A stretch of DNA of 64,000 nt from Phototrophicus methaneseepsis (GCF_015500095.1 NZ_CP062983.1:3906001-3970000); one strand, 5' to 3'. Positions 39,615-48,466 are shown, counted from the stretch's first letter. Program-made: numbers and translations. Notes: a model not told the origin generated them from the letters alone.

Positions 39615-39660
39615 CACAGCCCCTTGTCAGCTTATATAGAGACGAGGGGTTGTGCTTTTG
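39615..39660 (+). terminator. Intrinsic terminator after gnd-zwf-pgl
   Basis: CACAGCCCCTTGTC (39615-39628) pairs with GACGAGGGGTTGTG (39641-39654) over 14 positions, two of them G-U, around a 12-base loop, followed by CTTTTG. It lies 36 bp after pgl. The T run is short but the stem is long. Confidence 0.75.
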
Positions 39661-39801
39661 TAGCTGTTATAGCTGCACACGATCACCCTCCGAGCTATTC
39701 TGAGATCAGCCAGATCGCAGCGCCTTTAAACAAAGCCTTTTAAAGAACCCTATTTAAAAAATACAAAGACAAATCACATGCACCAAGCATGCCATCGGCT
39801 G

Positions 39802-39830
39802 TTTTCTAGGTCCGGGATGCCTGCTATAAT
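39802..39830 (+). promoter_or_regulatory. Extended -10 promoter of the pyr operon
   Basis: TGCTATAAT (39822-39830) matches the extended -10 consensus exactly. The -35 region 17 bp upstream (TTTTCT) is poor, as is usual for extended -10 promoters. Transcription would begin near 39837, leaving a leader of about 30 bases. That is too short for a PyrR or UTP-type attenuator, so control is likely at initiation or through the nucleotide pool. Confidence 0.7.
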
Positions 39831-39866
39831 GCACTGACTCACATTATTAAGAAATCAGGAGCAGGC

Positions 39867-40931
39867 ATGTCTGACGACTCCCTTATTATCGCAGGGCCGA
39901 GTCCGCATCGTCATACCTATACGCCCCCAAAAATCGCCGGCAGGTATGAACACAAGCATATTATCTCCGTTGATCAATTCGCTAAAGAAGACCTGGAAAT
40001 CCTCTTCGACGCCACCAAATCCATCCGCAAACGCATCCGACAGCATGATAGAGGCTTAACTGAAATCTGTGCCGGTCGCGTCATGGCATCCCTCTTTTAT
40101 GAATCCAGCACACGTACTGATATGTCCTTCCAGGCTGCCATGCGCCGCCTTGGCGGGGATGTGATCGCGGCCAGCAACGGCGTGCGATTCTCATCCGTGT
40201 ATAAAGGCGAAGACCTGGCCGATACCATCCGCGCAGCAGGCTGCTATGCAGATGTCGTCGTGCTGCGACACCCACAGGTCGGCTCCTCATACGAAGCCGC
40301 CTATTACCTGGATAAGCTCAACCAGCGTATTGATAACAAGACAGTCATCATCAGCGGTGGCGATGGCGTAGGCGAGCACCCATCGCAAGCCCTGCTAGAC
40401 CTATTCACCATCATCGACCGCAAAGGCGGCCTCGATCACCAGAGCTTGACACTCGTTGGCGACTTGAAAAATGGCCGTACCGTCCATTCATTAGCCAAGC
40501 TAGTCGCCTTCTATCGCCCTAAAGGCACACGGCTGAACTTCGTCGCTCCTACAAGCCTGAAGATGCCGGAAAACATCATCGACATGTTGCGCGATCTGAA
40601 CATCCAGATTTACGAAACAGACACGCTGGACGATGTCCTTGGCGAGAGTGATGTGCTCTACTGGACGCGCGTACAAGAAGAACGCTTCACAAATCGGGAA
40701 GAATACGACGCCATCAAAGATCACTTCGTCGTCGTGCCCGAGACCATGGAAGCCGCGCCCAAGAATATGATCTTGATGCATCCCCTACCCCGCAAGCACG
40801 AAATGGGCACCCAGGCCGATCATGACATTCTGGATGCAGACCCGCGCTCAATCTACTTTGAGCAAATGGAAAATGGCATGTTCGTACGTATGGCACTGCT
40901 CGCCAAAGTGCTGAGAGAAGCTTATGTCTAA
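39867..40931 (+). CDS. pyrB: Aspartate carbamoyltransferase
   Basis: A 354-residue carbamoyltransferase, somewhat longer than usual because of about 30 extra N-terminal residues. The carbamoyl-phosphate motif is ESSTRTDMSF (79-88). GDGVGEHPSQALLDLFTI near 165 and HPLPR (305-309) are typical of ATCase rather than ornithine carbamoyltransferase. It joins carbamoyl phosphate and aspartate, the first committed step of pyrimidine synthesis. AGGAG lies six bases before the ATG. It is the first gene of pyrBCDEF and overlaps pyrC by 8 bp. No PyrI regulatory subunit is present. Confidence 0.93.
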   Translation: MSDDSLIIAGPSPHRHTYTPPKIAGRYEHKHIISVDQFAKEDLEILFDATKSIRKRIRQHDRGLTEICAGRVMASLFYESSTRTDMSFQAAMRRLGGDVIAASNGVRFSSVYKGEDLADTIRAAGCYADVVVLRHPQVGSSYEAAYYLDKLNQRIDNKTVIISGGDGVGEHPSQALLDLFTIIDRKGGLDHQSLTLVGDLKNGRTVHSLAKLVAFYRPKGTRLNFVAPTSLKMPENIIDMLRDLNIQIYETDTLDDVLGESDVLYWTRVQEERFTNREEYDAIKDHFVVVPETMEAAPKNMILMHPLPRKHEMGTQADHDILDADPRSIYFEQMENGMFVRMALLAKVLREAYV

Positions 40932-42003
40932 GCTGGTGAAAATCCCCGGCATGGTGGACCCGCATACGCATATGCGGGACCTGGATTGGTCACATAAGGC
41001 CACCTTTGGCACGGAGACGGCTGCTGCCGTCGCAGGAGGCTATTGGGCCGTTTTCGATATGCCCAACACGCCACCTAACACCATCGACCGAGCGGCATTA
41101 GATACCAAGCTGGCTTCGATCAGCCAACAAGCCGTATGCGACTGGGGCGTTTATGCTGGGGCATCTCAGGCTGATAACACAGCAGAATATGCCGCCATGG
41201 CCGCAGATACCTGCGGCTTAAAGATATTCAACAACGCCACTACGGGGAATCTGCTGATCAGCGACCAGGGGATGCGGGCCAAGCATTACGCCGCCTGGCC
41301 CGGGACGCGCCTCATCGCTGTACACGCAGAGGGCGAAACTGTGTGCGACATCCTGGAACTGGTGCGTGAATACGGCAAGCGCACGCACTTCCTGCACATT
41401 AGCACCGCTGAAGAAATTGACTATCTGCGAGATGCCAAGGCAGAGGGGTTACCCGTCACATTAGGGGTATGCCCACATCATCTGTTTTTAAATGAAGATG
41501 ATGAAAAACAGCTTGGGCCTTATGGCAGGATGAAACCGGGCCTGAAAACGGCCAATGATGTCGCCGCATTGTGGCAGGCTATCGCCGATGGATTGGTTGA
41601 TATTGTTGAGTCAGATCACGCGCCACACACCATCACCGAGAAAGAGAGCGATACCCCGCCTTATGGCGTCCCTGGCCTGGAAACAACCCTGCCATTGATG
41701 CTCACGGCTGCCCATGAAGGGCGGCTCAGCCTGGAGCGTGTTGTTGAGCTAGTGGCAGAAGCACCACGGCGCATCTGGGGGCTAACCTGCCCACCGGAGA
41801 CCTATGCACTGGTCGACCTTGAGGCGACTTATACCATCGCTCGCAATACCCTGATTGGGGCCAGTGGATGGTCGCCTTTTGAGGGTATGACCGTCCATGG
41901 CAAAGTGATCGAAACATGGATACGTGGCAAGCAGGTCTACGATGGTGAGCAGGTGACTATTGAACCGGGCTTTGGACGCAACTTATTCGGGGATGCCTCA
42001 TGA
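40924..42003 (+). CDS. pyrC: Dihydroorotase
   Basis: A 359-residue amidohydrolase. The metal site begins DPHTHMR (12-18), and MPNTPPNT near 45-52 supplies the substrate Asn. A bridging-Lys role is less clear: the candidate is the KIFNNATTG segment near 100. HAEGE near 138, FLHISTAEE near 158 and ESDHAPHT near 230-237, with the catalytic Asp, complete the active site. It cyclises carbamoyl-aspartate to dihydroorotate. It is smaller than class I PyrC proteins of about 430 residues. It overlaps both neighbours, indicating translational coupling. Confidence 0.9.
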   Translation: MSKLVKIPGMVDPHTHMRDLDWSHKATFGTETAAAVAGGYWAVFDMPNTPPNTIDRAALDTKLASISQQAVCDWGVYAGASQADNTAEYAAMAADTCGLKIFNNATTGNLLISDQGMRAKHYAAWPGTRLIAVHAEGETVCDILELVREYGKRTHFLHISTAEEIDYLRDAKAEGLPVTLGVCPHHLFLNEDDEKQLGPYGRMKPGLKTANDVAALWQAIADGLVDIVESDHAPHTITEKESDTPPYGVPGLETTLPLMLTAAHEGRLSLERVVELVAEAPRRIWGLTCPPETYALVDLEATYTIARNTLIGASGWSPFEGMTVHGKVIETWIRGKQVYDGEQVTIEPGFGRNLFGDAS

Positions 42004-43133
42004 ACCCGGTGCGGAAAGCACTCATCAAAGTGGCAGAAGTTGGCTATGAGCAATATGCCAAGCGATATATCTTCCGTCATGATGCCCAGCAATCTCACAC
42101 AATGATGATCGACTGGCTGGAAGACATCGAGGACAAGGCCTTCTGGTTGCAAATGAGCACACTCGCGCACAGCATGCTCTATAGCAAAAAGCCCACATCC
42201 GTGGGCGGCGTCACACTGGATTATCCCCTGATGCTGGCAGCAGGGTTCGTCAAAGGGCATGGCTTCGCCGATGAAGCCCAGGCCCGGCAGGCCGTCCAGG
42301 CAGGGGTGAATATCATCCCGGGTTGGCATATCGTCCCTAGGCTGGTCGGATTGGTCGAGTTCGGTTCTTTTACACGCTATCCGCGCATCGGCAACACGGG
42401 TACGGTCATGTGGCGTGATATGCGCCACCAGTCCACACAGAACCGAGTTGGCTTACGCAACCCAGGAGCTGTAGCAGCAGCGCTCTTCCTGGGGCAGCAC
42501 AAAGATCAGTTACCGTCCCAGTTTGGCATCAACATCGCGCCGACACCCGGCCTGGACGATGAACGCGAATCGATCCAGCAGGTCATCCAGGCGATGGCGG
42601 CCTTCATCAAACAGGGCGTTGTGCCGACGTGGTTCACCCTTAACCTGAGCTGCCCTAATACAGAAGATGACCCCACAGGCAACCAGACCGAAAGCAGCGC
42701 ACGGCATATGGTCGGGGCGGTGATGCAGTTCTTAACCCAGAACCAAATCAACGTACCGCTGTGGGTCAAGATCAGCCCACAATTGGCACCCACACAATAT
42801 GCCACGCTGATGGGCGTCTTCAACAACTTAGGCGTCAAAGCCGTTATTGCGACGAACACACTGGGCCGCCCTGCCCCAGATAATCCAGAACTTACTGCCG
42901 GGCTAGGTGGAGGGTTGCTCCACTCAGAAGCGACGCGTGCCATTACCCATCTGCAGACAGCCAAGCTAGAACATGGCTACAATGTTGACATTGTTGGCTG
43001 CGGCGGCCTGCTCAATGGCGATTCTTACCGCAGCTTTACCAATCTGGGCGTGTCAGCAATGCAATACTGGTCCGCATTGATTTTCCGTGGACCATTTGCT
43101 GGCGCGATTATCGAAAGTGAACGAAAACAATGA
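42000..43133 (+). CDS. pyrD: Dihydroorotate dehydrogenase with mixed class features
   Basis: A 377-residue flavoprotein. The N-terminal 90 residues are an extra helical region starting NPVRKALIKV, similar to class 2 (quinone-linked) PyrD. The catalytic position is Cys218 in NLSCPN, as in class 1 enzymes, whereas class 2 has Ser there. The FMN-binding LGGGLLHSEATRAI segment near 304 and VGCGGLLNGDSYRSF near 334 are present. It oxidises dihydroorotate to orotate. Since no PyrK partner lies nearby, the electron acceptor (quinone, fumarate or another) cannot be told from sequence. It overlaps pyrC and pyrE by 4 bp each. Confidence 0.83.
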   Translation: MNPVRKALIKVAEVGYEQYAKRYIFRHDAQQSHTMMIDWLEDIEDKAFWLQMSTLAHSMLYSKKPTSVGGVTLDYPLMLAAGFVKGHGFADEAQARQAVQAGVNIIPGWHIVPRLVGLVEFGSFTRYPRIGNTGTVMWRDMRHQSTQNRVGLRNPGAVAAALFLGQHKDQLPSQFGINIAPTPGLDDERESIQQVIQAMAAFIKQGVVPTWFTLNLSCPNTEDDPTGNQTESSARHMVGAVMQFLTQNQINVPLWVKISPQLAPTQYATLMGVFNNLGVKAVIATNTLGRPAPDNPELTAGLGGGLLHSEATRAITHLQTAKLEHGYNVDIVGCGGLLNGDSYRSFTNLGVSAMQYWSALIFRGPFAGAIIESERKQ

Positions 43134-43780
43134 GCACAGCATTCAACCAGGACGTGGCACGAGCCTTACTTGCCATTGGCGCAGTCGGCTTTTCGCCAGA
43201 TGAGCCAATCACGTTCAAATCCGGGATTATCTCGCCCGTTTATGTCGATAACCGCCGCCTGCCCTATCATCCGGCGCAGTGGCATACGGTGATAGAAGCC
43301 TTTTCCGACTGTATCGCAGCTAATCATATCGCTTATGATGTCATTGCGGGGGTTGCAGTCGGTGGGGTACCGCACAGTTCCGCACTGGCCTATCATCTGC
43401 AACAGCCCAGTGTATTCGTGCGTAAGGAAGCCAAAGAACACGGTAAAAAGCAGCGTGTCGAAGGCGGCGAGGTTGCAGACAAGCGCGTACTGCTGGTTGA
43501 AGACCTGGTGACGACGGGCGGCAGCAGCCTGAACGGCATCGAGGCATTACGAGAAAGCGGCGCAATGGTCACAGATCTGATCGCTATTGTTAGCTACGAG
43601 TTCTCGCAATCAGCCGAGGCCTTTGCACAAGCAGGTATAACATTCCATGCTTTGACAGATTTCGCGACCATCTTGCAGATCGCAGAAGCAGATGGTCTCT
43701 TCAATGCCGAACAAGGCAACCGCATACGTGACTGGTTTAACGCCCCGGAGAGCTGGGCAGAAAGGCACGGCATCGCATGA
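43130..43780 (+). CDS. pyrE: Orotate phosphoribosyltransferase
   Basis: A 216-residue type I phosphoribosyltransferase. FKSGIISPVYVDNRRL near 28-43 binds orotate, VRKEAKEHGKKQRVEGG near 97-113 is the flexible loop, and the PRPP motif VLLVEDLVTTGGSS lies near 119-132. It joins orotate to PRPP to give OMP. It overlaps pyrD and pyrF by 4 bp each in the pyrBCDEF operon. Confidence 0.95.
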   Translation: MSTAFNQDVARALLAIGAVGFSPDEPITFKSGIISPVYVDNRRLPYHPAQWHTVIEAFSDCIAANHIAYDVIAGVAVGGVPHSSALAYHLQQPSVFVRKEAKEHGKKQRVEGGEVADKRVLLVEDLVTTGGSSLNGIEALRESGAMVTDLIAIVSYEFSQSAEAFAQAGITFHALTDFATILQIAEADGLFNAEQGNRIRDWFNAPESWAERHGIA

Positions 43781-44586
43781 ACCTGACTATGACCGCCACT
43801 GATAAGTACGACATCCGCGCACGTGAAAGCAATTCACTCGTTTGTGTCGGCCTGGATAGTGATATTTCACGATTGCCGGAGCCGTTCAAATCCGCTGATA
43901 ACCCACAGCTTGCCTTTAATCAGTACATCATCAAGCAGACGCACCCCTATACAGCAGCCTATAAGCTCAATAGTGCCTTTTACGAAGCTGCCGGGGTACA
44001 GGGTTGGGTCGCCATGGCTCAGACGGTCCGCTATCTGCACGAAAATCACCCCACGATCCTGGTGATCTGCGATGCGAAACGCGGCGATCTGGGCAACACC
44101 AGCGAAGCATATGCTCAATCGATCCTGGATAACATGGACTTTGACGCGGTCACGCTCAACCCATATCAGGGCAAAGATGCGCTTGAGCCTTTCTTATCAC
44201 GCCCAGAAAAAGGCTGTATCATCCTGTGCCGCACCTCCAACCCCGGCGCTGATGAATTCCAGGAGCTTATGGTTGAAGGCAAACCGCTCTGGCAGCATGT
44301 GGCCGCGACAATCAGCCAGAATTGGAACGAGAATGAGAACTGTATGCTGGTTATCGGCGCGACTGTGCCAGAAGTACTGGGAGACTTGCGCAAAATCGTC
44401 GGTGATATGACACTACTCATTCCAGGTGTGGGTGCCCAGGGCGGTGATGTGCCTGAGACACTGCGTCATGGGCTCAACAGTGAAGGACTCGGTCTGATCA
44501 TCAGTGCCTCGCGCAGCATTATCTTCTCCGATGATCCGGGCCAGGCCGCACATGACTTACAAGAGTTAATCAATCAATACCGATAG
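43777..44586 (+). CDS. pyrF: Orotidine 5'-phosphate decarboxylase
   Basis: A 269-residue OMP decarboxylase of the longer type found in many actinobacteria and Chloroflexi. The catalytic tetrad is in DAKRGD (99-104). LVCVGLDSD near 22-30, KLNSAFYEAAG near 65-75 and IPGVGAQGGD near 215 are typical. It decarboxylates OMP to UMP and closes the pathway. The first ATG overlaps the pyrE stop. Another in-frame ATG lies four codons later. The next gene follows after 65 bp with its own AAGGAG. Confidence 0.95.
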   Translation: MNLTMTATDKYDIRARESNSLVCVGLDSDISRLPEPFKSADNPQLAFNQYIIKQTHPYTAAYKLNSAFYEAAGVQGWVAMAQTVRYLHENHPTILVICDAKRGDLGNTSEAYAQSILDNMDFDAVTLNPYQGKDALEPFLSRPEKGCIILCRTSNPGADEFQELMVEGKPLWQHVAATISQNWNENENCMLVIGATVPEVLGDLRKIVGDMTLLIPGVGAQGGDVPETLRHGLNSEGLGLIISASRSIIFSDDPGQAAHDLQELINQYR

Positions 44587-44651
44587 AACCATCAGCAGCA
44601 CAATAATCAGCAACAACATCAATAGCAGCACACACAAAAGGAGCCTCGACG

Positions 44652-45290
44652 ATGCAAGATTGGCAACAAACCTTACTGATCATCTTCGCCCTGGGATGTG
44701 TGCTGCCGCTCATCACACTGAGCATTATGGCCGTTGCGATCTTCTGGTTTGGCAAGCGCCAACTGGAAAAATTAGTCGCCCCCAGCACAGAAGCACTCTT
44801 TGAACAGTATCAAGAGATGTACACGAAGCAGCCCGATGTTGATACGCGCGTTCACATCCAGAAGATCATCAACAAGCAGGCGTTTAAGTGTGGGTTGGTC
44901 GGCGCTGTCACGGGGGTAGGTGGCTTCATTACACTGCCAATCACCCTCCCCATTGACGTCTTTTTGTCGGTGCAAATCCAGGCCGCGATGGTCGAATTTA
45001 TCGCCAGCGCATACGGTCATCCAGAAGACCGAGATAGCCAGGTCGCCACGTATATGATTATGTCTGGCAGTGGCGAAGTCACACAGATGACCAGCCGCGT
45101 TGTCATGCGCTATGCTGTGCGGCGTTTAACGGGCAAGTTCCTATCGAAGTTCGTCCCGCTGCTGGGGGCCGTTGTTGGGTTCGCCGTGAACTACATGCTG
45201 GCCCGTTCGACAGGATGGGTCGCGATGCAGTGGTATGATCGTAAGAATACGGAACAGGCCAACGAGCTACCCCTGAGCCAACCCATCTAG
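44652..45290 (+). CDS. EcsC-like membrane protein
   Basis: A 212-residue protein. Residues 7-33 form one membrane helix (LLIIFALGCVLPLITLSIM). The central part GAVTGVGGFITLPITLPIDV near 82-101, followed by QIQAAMVEFIASAYGHPEDRD, resembles the EcsC family, in which a Gly/Pro-rich segment precedes an amphipathic helix and a YG-x-D motif. A second hydrophobic segment lies near 170-190. EcsC-domain proteins have no settled biochemical role. AAGGAG precedes the start. It may be a read-through member of the pyr transcript but shows no metabolic link. Its last 24 bases overlap the opposing P-loop kinase gene. Confidence 0.65.
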   Translation: MQDWQQTLLIIFALGCVLPLITLSIMAVAIFWFGKRQLEKLVAPSTEALFEQYQEMYTKQPDVDTRVHIQKIINKQAFKCGLVGAVTGVGGFITLPITLPIDVFLSVQIQAAMVEFIASAYGHPEDRDSQVATYMIMSGSGEVTQMTSRVVMRYAVRRLTGKFLSKFVPLLGAVVGFAVNYMLARSTGWVAMQWYDRKNTEQANELPLSQPI

Positions 45291-45824
45291 CCACTGTTTT
45301 GTCTCTCTGGGGTGATAAAAACGCAGCACGTTAAGATGTTGATGTGCTGGTTCCATGAGCGCAGTCGGGTATGTTTGATGACGGCGCTGGTGGCTCTGGA
45401 GTGCCCATAGGAACAGAGAATCCCGAGAGAAGAACTGCGGCCACAAGCGTTCGCGGTTCTCTGCAGCCCATAATTTTTCCTGGGTGAGCGTTCGGCGTAA
45501 AGTCCGCCAGAGTAAGCGCCCCATAATGAGGCGCAGAGGATAATCCAGCCAGATCAGCGTTTGAGCCTGGGGCCACACAATATCGCGGCAACTGCTGTAA
45601 TTGCCATCTAACACCCATTCTTCACAAGCGATCTCAGCTTGTACAAGCTGCCTGAGTTCGTCAGTTTCGCGCTCTACCCAATTCGGCAGCCAGTGTAGAT
45701 TATCCATCTCAACGTATTTGCTGTGCGTTAAATCGGCCAATTGGCGCGCCAGGGTCGATTTCCCTGACCCTGATGTGCCAACCACGACAATCCGCGTACC
45801 GAGAGCATCTAGCGTATTCATCAT
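45267..45824 (-). CDS. Small P-loop kinase, adenylate-kinase-like (FlaR/topology modulation type)
   Basis: A 185-residue P-loop protein. Walker A GTSGSGKSTLARQLA lies at about 16-30. The segment MDNLHWLPNW near 41-50, then WVLDGNYSSCRD near 71-82 and LIWLDYPL near 91-98, matches the FlaR-like or topology-modulation group of nucleotide-kinase relatives. The natural substrate of this group is not established. The first two codons are both ATG. It converges on the EcsC-like gene with a 24-bp overlap and lies 18 bp downstream of purB in the same direction, so it is probably the second gene of a purB transcript. Confidence 0.75.
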   Translation of the reverse strand: MMNTLDALGTRIVVVGTSGSGKSTLARQLADLTHSKYVEMDNLHWLPNWVERETDELRQLVQAEIACEEWVLDGNYSSCRDIVWPQAQTLIWLDYPLRLIMGRLLWRTLRRTLTQEKLWAAENRERLWPQFFSRDSLFLWALQSHQRRHQTYPTALMEPAHQHLNVLRFYHPRETKQWLDGLAQG

Positions 45825-45842
45825 CAGACCAGCATACTCAGG

Positions 45843-47255
45843 TTATGAGGTCCCTTGGGGCAATGCCTGGCGTATCGAGCTTACGAGATTACGGGCGCGC
45901 TCCGGTGCATCGCCTATATGCTCTGTAGCATCCAGCAGAGCACGCACTGTTTCCGGGGCCATATACTGCGTGATGCGCGCATCCGTCGCCAGCAGGTCAG
46001 CCAGATTATTGCTATCACCCTGCATAATCGCGGCCCAGGCGACCATACTGTGCTCGCGGATGACTTCATGCAAAACTTGACGATCACCGCCTGTACGAAC
46101 AGCTTCCATCAAGAGGCGCTCAGTAGCAGCGAAGACACCATAAGTATCCAGGTTGCGTTGGATAGCAGCTTCATTGATCCGTAAGCCCGTGACAAGGCGC
46201 TGCATACGTCGCAGCAATTCATCCGCCGTCAAGAAAGCATCCGGCAGGACAAGGCGACGATTACCGCTATCATCCAGCGTGCGCTCCAACATGCTATGAG
46301 CAGCATTATCCCAGGTGACGCGTGGCAATGCTGCCAGATAGCGCGCCATACTATCCATATTTTCAGCATTGATGGGGTTCCGCTTAAAAGGCATGGCAGA
46401 TGAACCAACCTGATGCCGCCCAAACGGCTCACCCCATTCGCCAATCGGTGGCGATTGCAACAAACGGAGATCAAGAGCGAATTTGTAGAGCGTCATCCCC
46501 AGACCAGCCAGAGCGTTGACCACATCCCAATCCTGGCGCCTTGGATACGTCTGATTGGCAATTTCGAATGCTTCTAAGCTGAGGTTCTGCATCACGAGGG
46601 TTTCCATCTGGCGTGGGCTGAGCGGCGTCTCGCGCAGCAGTTCCGTATAAGAAGCCGAAGTGCCAACAGCCCCTTTAATACCCTTCCCTCTGAGGCTGAC
46701 ACGTACTTGTCGCAAGGTCTGATAATCTGCCAACAAATCCTGGGCGACAAAAGCGAGACGATAGCCGATTGTGGTTGGCTCCGCGGGTTGAATATGCGTA
46801 AACGCCATACAAACATGGTCCGCTTCGCGCTCGATGAGCTCTGCTAATGCGCCAAGGGTCGCTTCAGTCTTCTGGATGATGACATCCATAGCATCACGGA
46901 TACGCAGCACATCAGCGTTATCTTCAACATCCATACTGGTGGCTCCCAGATGAATAATGCCACCACCGATTTTCGCCTGTTCCGCGAAGACGCGGATCTC
47001 TGCCATCAAATCATGATGCAGTTCCTGCTCGTACTCGTGGGCACGCTCAATATCAACGGCATCCTCATAGGTGCGCAGATCATCAAGCTGAGCAGTTGTT
47101 ACGAGGCCAGCATCATGTTGAGCAGCAGCTAGCGCCACCCAGACCTTACGCCACAAACGGCGTTTGTTCGCCAATGACCAGATATAACGCATCTCATCGG
47201 AGCCATAACGCCACGTGAAAGGACTCAAGTACGTCTCGTAGGAGAATTGGGACAT
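45843..47255 (-). CDS. purB: Adenylosuccinate lyase
   Basis: A 470-residue fumarase/aspartase-superfamily lyase. The superfamily signature GSSAMPFKRNPINAEN lies near residues 281-296, with the catalytic serine in it. GATSMDVEDNADVL near 90 and MAFTHIQPAEPTTIG near 140 are the other active-site strands, including the catalytic His. It removes fumarate from adenylosuccinate and from SAICAR in purine synthesis. The start at 47255 is chosen over a GTG at 47294 because homology begins there (MSQFSYETYLSPF). It is divergent from the cyclic-nucleotide-binding gene. Confidence 0.94.
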   Translation of the reverse strand: MSQFSYETYLSPFTWRYGSDEMRYIWSLANKRRLWRKVWVALAAAQHDAGLVTTAQLDDLRTYEDAVDIERAHEYEQELHHDLMAEIRVFAEQAKIGGGIIHLGATSMDVEDNADVLRIRDAMDVIIQKTEATLGALAELIEREADHVCMAFTHIQPAEPTTIGYRLAFVAQDLLADYQTLRQVRVSLRGKGIKGAVGTSASYTELLRETPLSPRQMETLVMQNLSLEAFEIANQTYPRRQDWDVVNALAGLGMTLYKFALDLRLLQSPPIGEWGEPFGRHQVGSSAMPFKRNPINAENMDSMARYLAALPRVTWDNAAHSMLERTLDDSGNRRLVLPDAFLTADELLRRMQRLVTGLRINEAAIQRNLDTYGVFAATERLLMEAVRTGGDRQVLHEVIREHSMVAWAAIMQGDSNNLADLLATDARITQYMAPETVRALLDATEHIGDAPERARNLVSSIRQALPQGTS

Positions 47256-47381
47256 GTTTTCTCTACTTTTTATGTCAGCAAAATGTGGAAGCACTCTATT
47301 TTTACGTCATGGTTGAGGAATAAGCCAGCCAGGATTTTCACTGATTCCAGAAGAAACTTAATTATGATTTAACCTGGTTGT

Positions 47382-47410
47382 TTGTTTTTTAACTAACAAA
47401 AGCTCATTAT
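47382..47410 (+). promoter_or_regulatory. Candidate promoter of the cyclic-nucleotide-binding gene
   Basis: TTGTTT (47382-47387) and CATTAT (47405-47410) are spaced by exactly 17 bp. The predicted start near 47417 leaves a leader of about 30 bases that contains AAGGGGGTAAGG before the ATG. Confidence 0.4.
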
Positions 47411-47447
47411 GAGGAACTCTACTCTGTAGCAAAGGGGGTAAGGTCGT

Positions 47448-47810
47448 ATGCCAGCTATAGACTATTTCAAAACAGCAGAAGATATTGAGACGTTTAACGC
47501 GGGCGACATCATTTTTGAGCAAGGCGACGAAGGCAAGGCGATGTACGTTGTGCGCTCTGGTGAAGTCACTATTTTGTATAACGATACAGAGTTAGCCACC
47601 CTGGGTGAAAATGAATTCTTCGGCGAGATGACACTCGTTGACGATACAAACCGCAGTGCTAAAGCAATGGCGAAAACGGACTGTGTCGTCGTACCTGTGG
47701 ATAAAGGGCGTTTTCTGTTCCTGGTGCACGAAACACCGACCTTTGCACTACAGGTGATGAACGTGATGTCGCAGCGGCTTCGCAAAATGCATGAGGTCCT
47801 CGGCCAATAA
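47448..47810 (+). CDS. Stand-alone cyclic nucleotide-binding domain protein
   Basis: A 120-residue protein that is almost entirely one CRP-type cyclic-nucleotide-binding domain. FNAGDIIFEQGDEGKAMYVV near 15-34 and the phosphate-binding-cassette position LGENEFFGEMTLVDDTNRSA near 52-71 (FGEM and R-S-A) are well preserved, so cAMP- or cGMP-type ligand binding is plausible. There is no DNA-binding, kinase or channel domain, so it must act through a partner. It has its own likely promoter and terminator. A strong ribosome binding site (AAGGGGG) lies 10 bases upstream. Confidence 0.85.
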   Translation: MPAIDYFKTAEDIETFNAGDIIFEQGDEGKAMYVVRSGEVTILYNDTELATLGENEFFGEMTLVDDTNRSAKAMAKTDCVVVPVDKGRFLFLVHETPTFALQVMNVMSQRLRKMHEVLGQ

Positions 47811-47813
47811 AGT

Positions 47814-47846
47814 CAAACAATCTGCCATCTGGCAGGTTGTTTTGTA
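47814..47846 (+). terminator. Intrinsic terminator after the cNMP-domain gene
   Basis: AAACAATCTGCC (47815-47826) pairs with GGCAGGTTGTTT (47831-47842), with one G-U pair and a tight ATCT loop, followed by a short T-rich run. It lies directly after the stop codon and isolates this gene from the carotenoid region. Confidence 0.78.
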
Positions 47847-47983
47847 TCAAATCGACTCATGCTATTCATTGCATTTAGTATTAACAGACATTACTTTTCA
47901 CCCAAGACTTAAAGAAAGATTATCTTACACTAGTGTGGCTGTGGCACACTGGCTTCAACGATGGATGAAGCTAAAGTCATGAC

Positions 47984-48466
47984 ATGTACGCCACTGAACG
48001 TTCTCTCCCTGAAAATGCGCGCATCTTTGAACAGCGCTCAGTCATAAAAACCACGATGGCAGCTATGGAAGCTTTCCATCAGGACCCGGCAGCCCTAAAA
48101 AAGCTCACCCCCCTGCCGATCATCGCCCAGCTTCAAGAAGACCATCGCACATCGCTGACCGCGGGTGATATACGCTTTACGCTCTGGTTCGGCCCCGTCC
48201 CGGTCCGGTGGCATGCCCAACACGAAGAAGGCCCAACACCGACTTCATTTGCTGATCGCCAGCTAGAAGGGCCGATGGCTTATTGGCGTCATGAGCATAT
48301 CTTTGAAGATGTCCCCAATGGCATCCAGCTCACAGATCGCATCACCCTCGCCCATCGGCAAGGCATTACAGGCCTGCTAACGCGCCTTTTCTTCGATGGA
48401 TTGCCGCTGCGTATCTTATTTACATATCGTCACTTACGTACACGGCTCTCACTGAGTTATGCCTGA
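47984..48466 (+). CDS. SRPBCC-fold protein
   Basis: A 160-residue protein resembling the START/Bet v1-like SRPBCC superfamily, the kind often labelled cell division inhibitor or ligand-binding protein in carotenoid and photolyase clusters. The opening FEQRSVIKTTMAAMEAFHQDP, the centre GDIRFTLWFGPVPVRWHA near 59-76, and YWRHEHIFEDVPNGIQLTDRI near 104-124 have the alternating pattern of that fold. A hydrophobic ligand is likely but unknown. It overlaps the following desaturase-like gene by 8 bp, so the two are translated together, and a photolyase follows. Confidence 0.65.
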   Translation: MYATERSLPENARIFEQRSVIKTTMAAMEAFHQDPAALKKLTPLPIIAQLQEDHRTSLTAGDIRFTLWFGPVPVRWHAQHEEGPTPTSFADRQLEGPMAYWRHEHIFEDVPNGIQLTDRITLAHRQGITGLLTRLFFDGLPLRILFTYRHLRTRLSLSYA

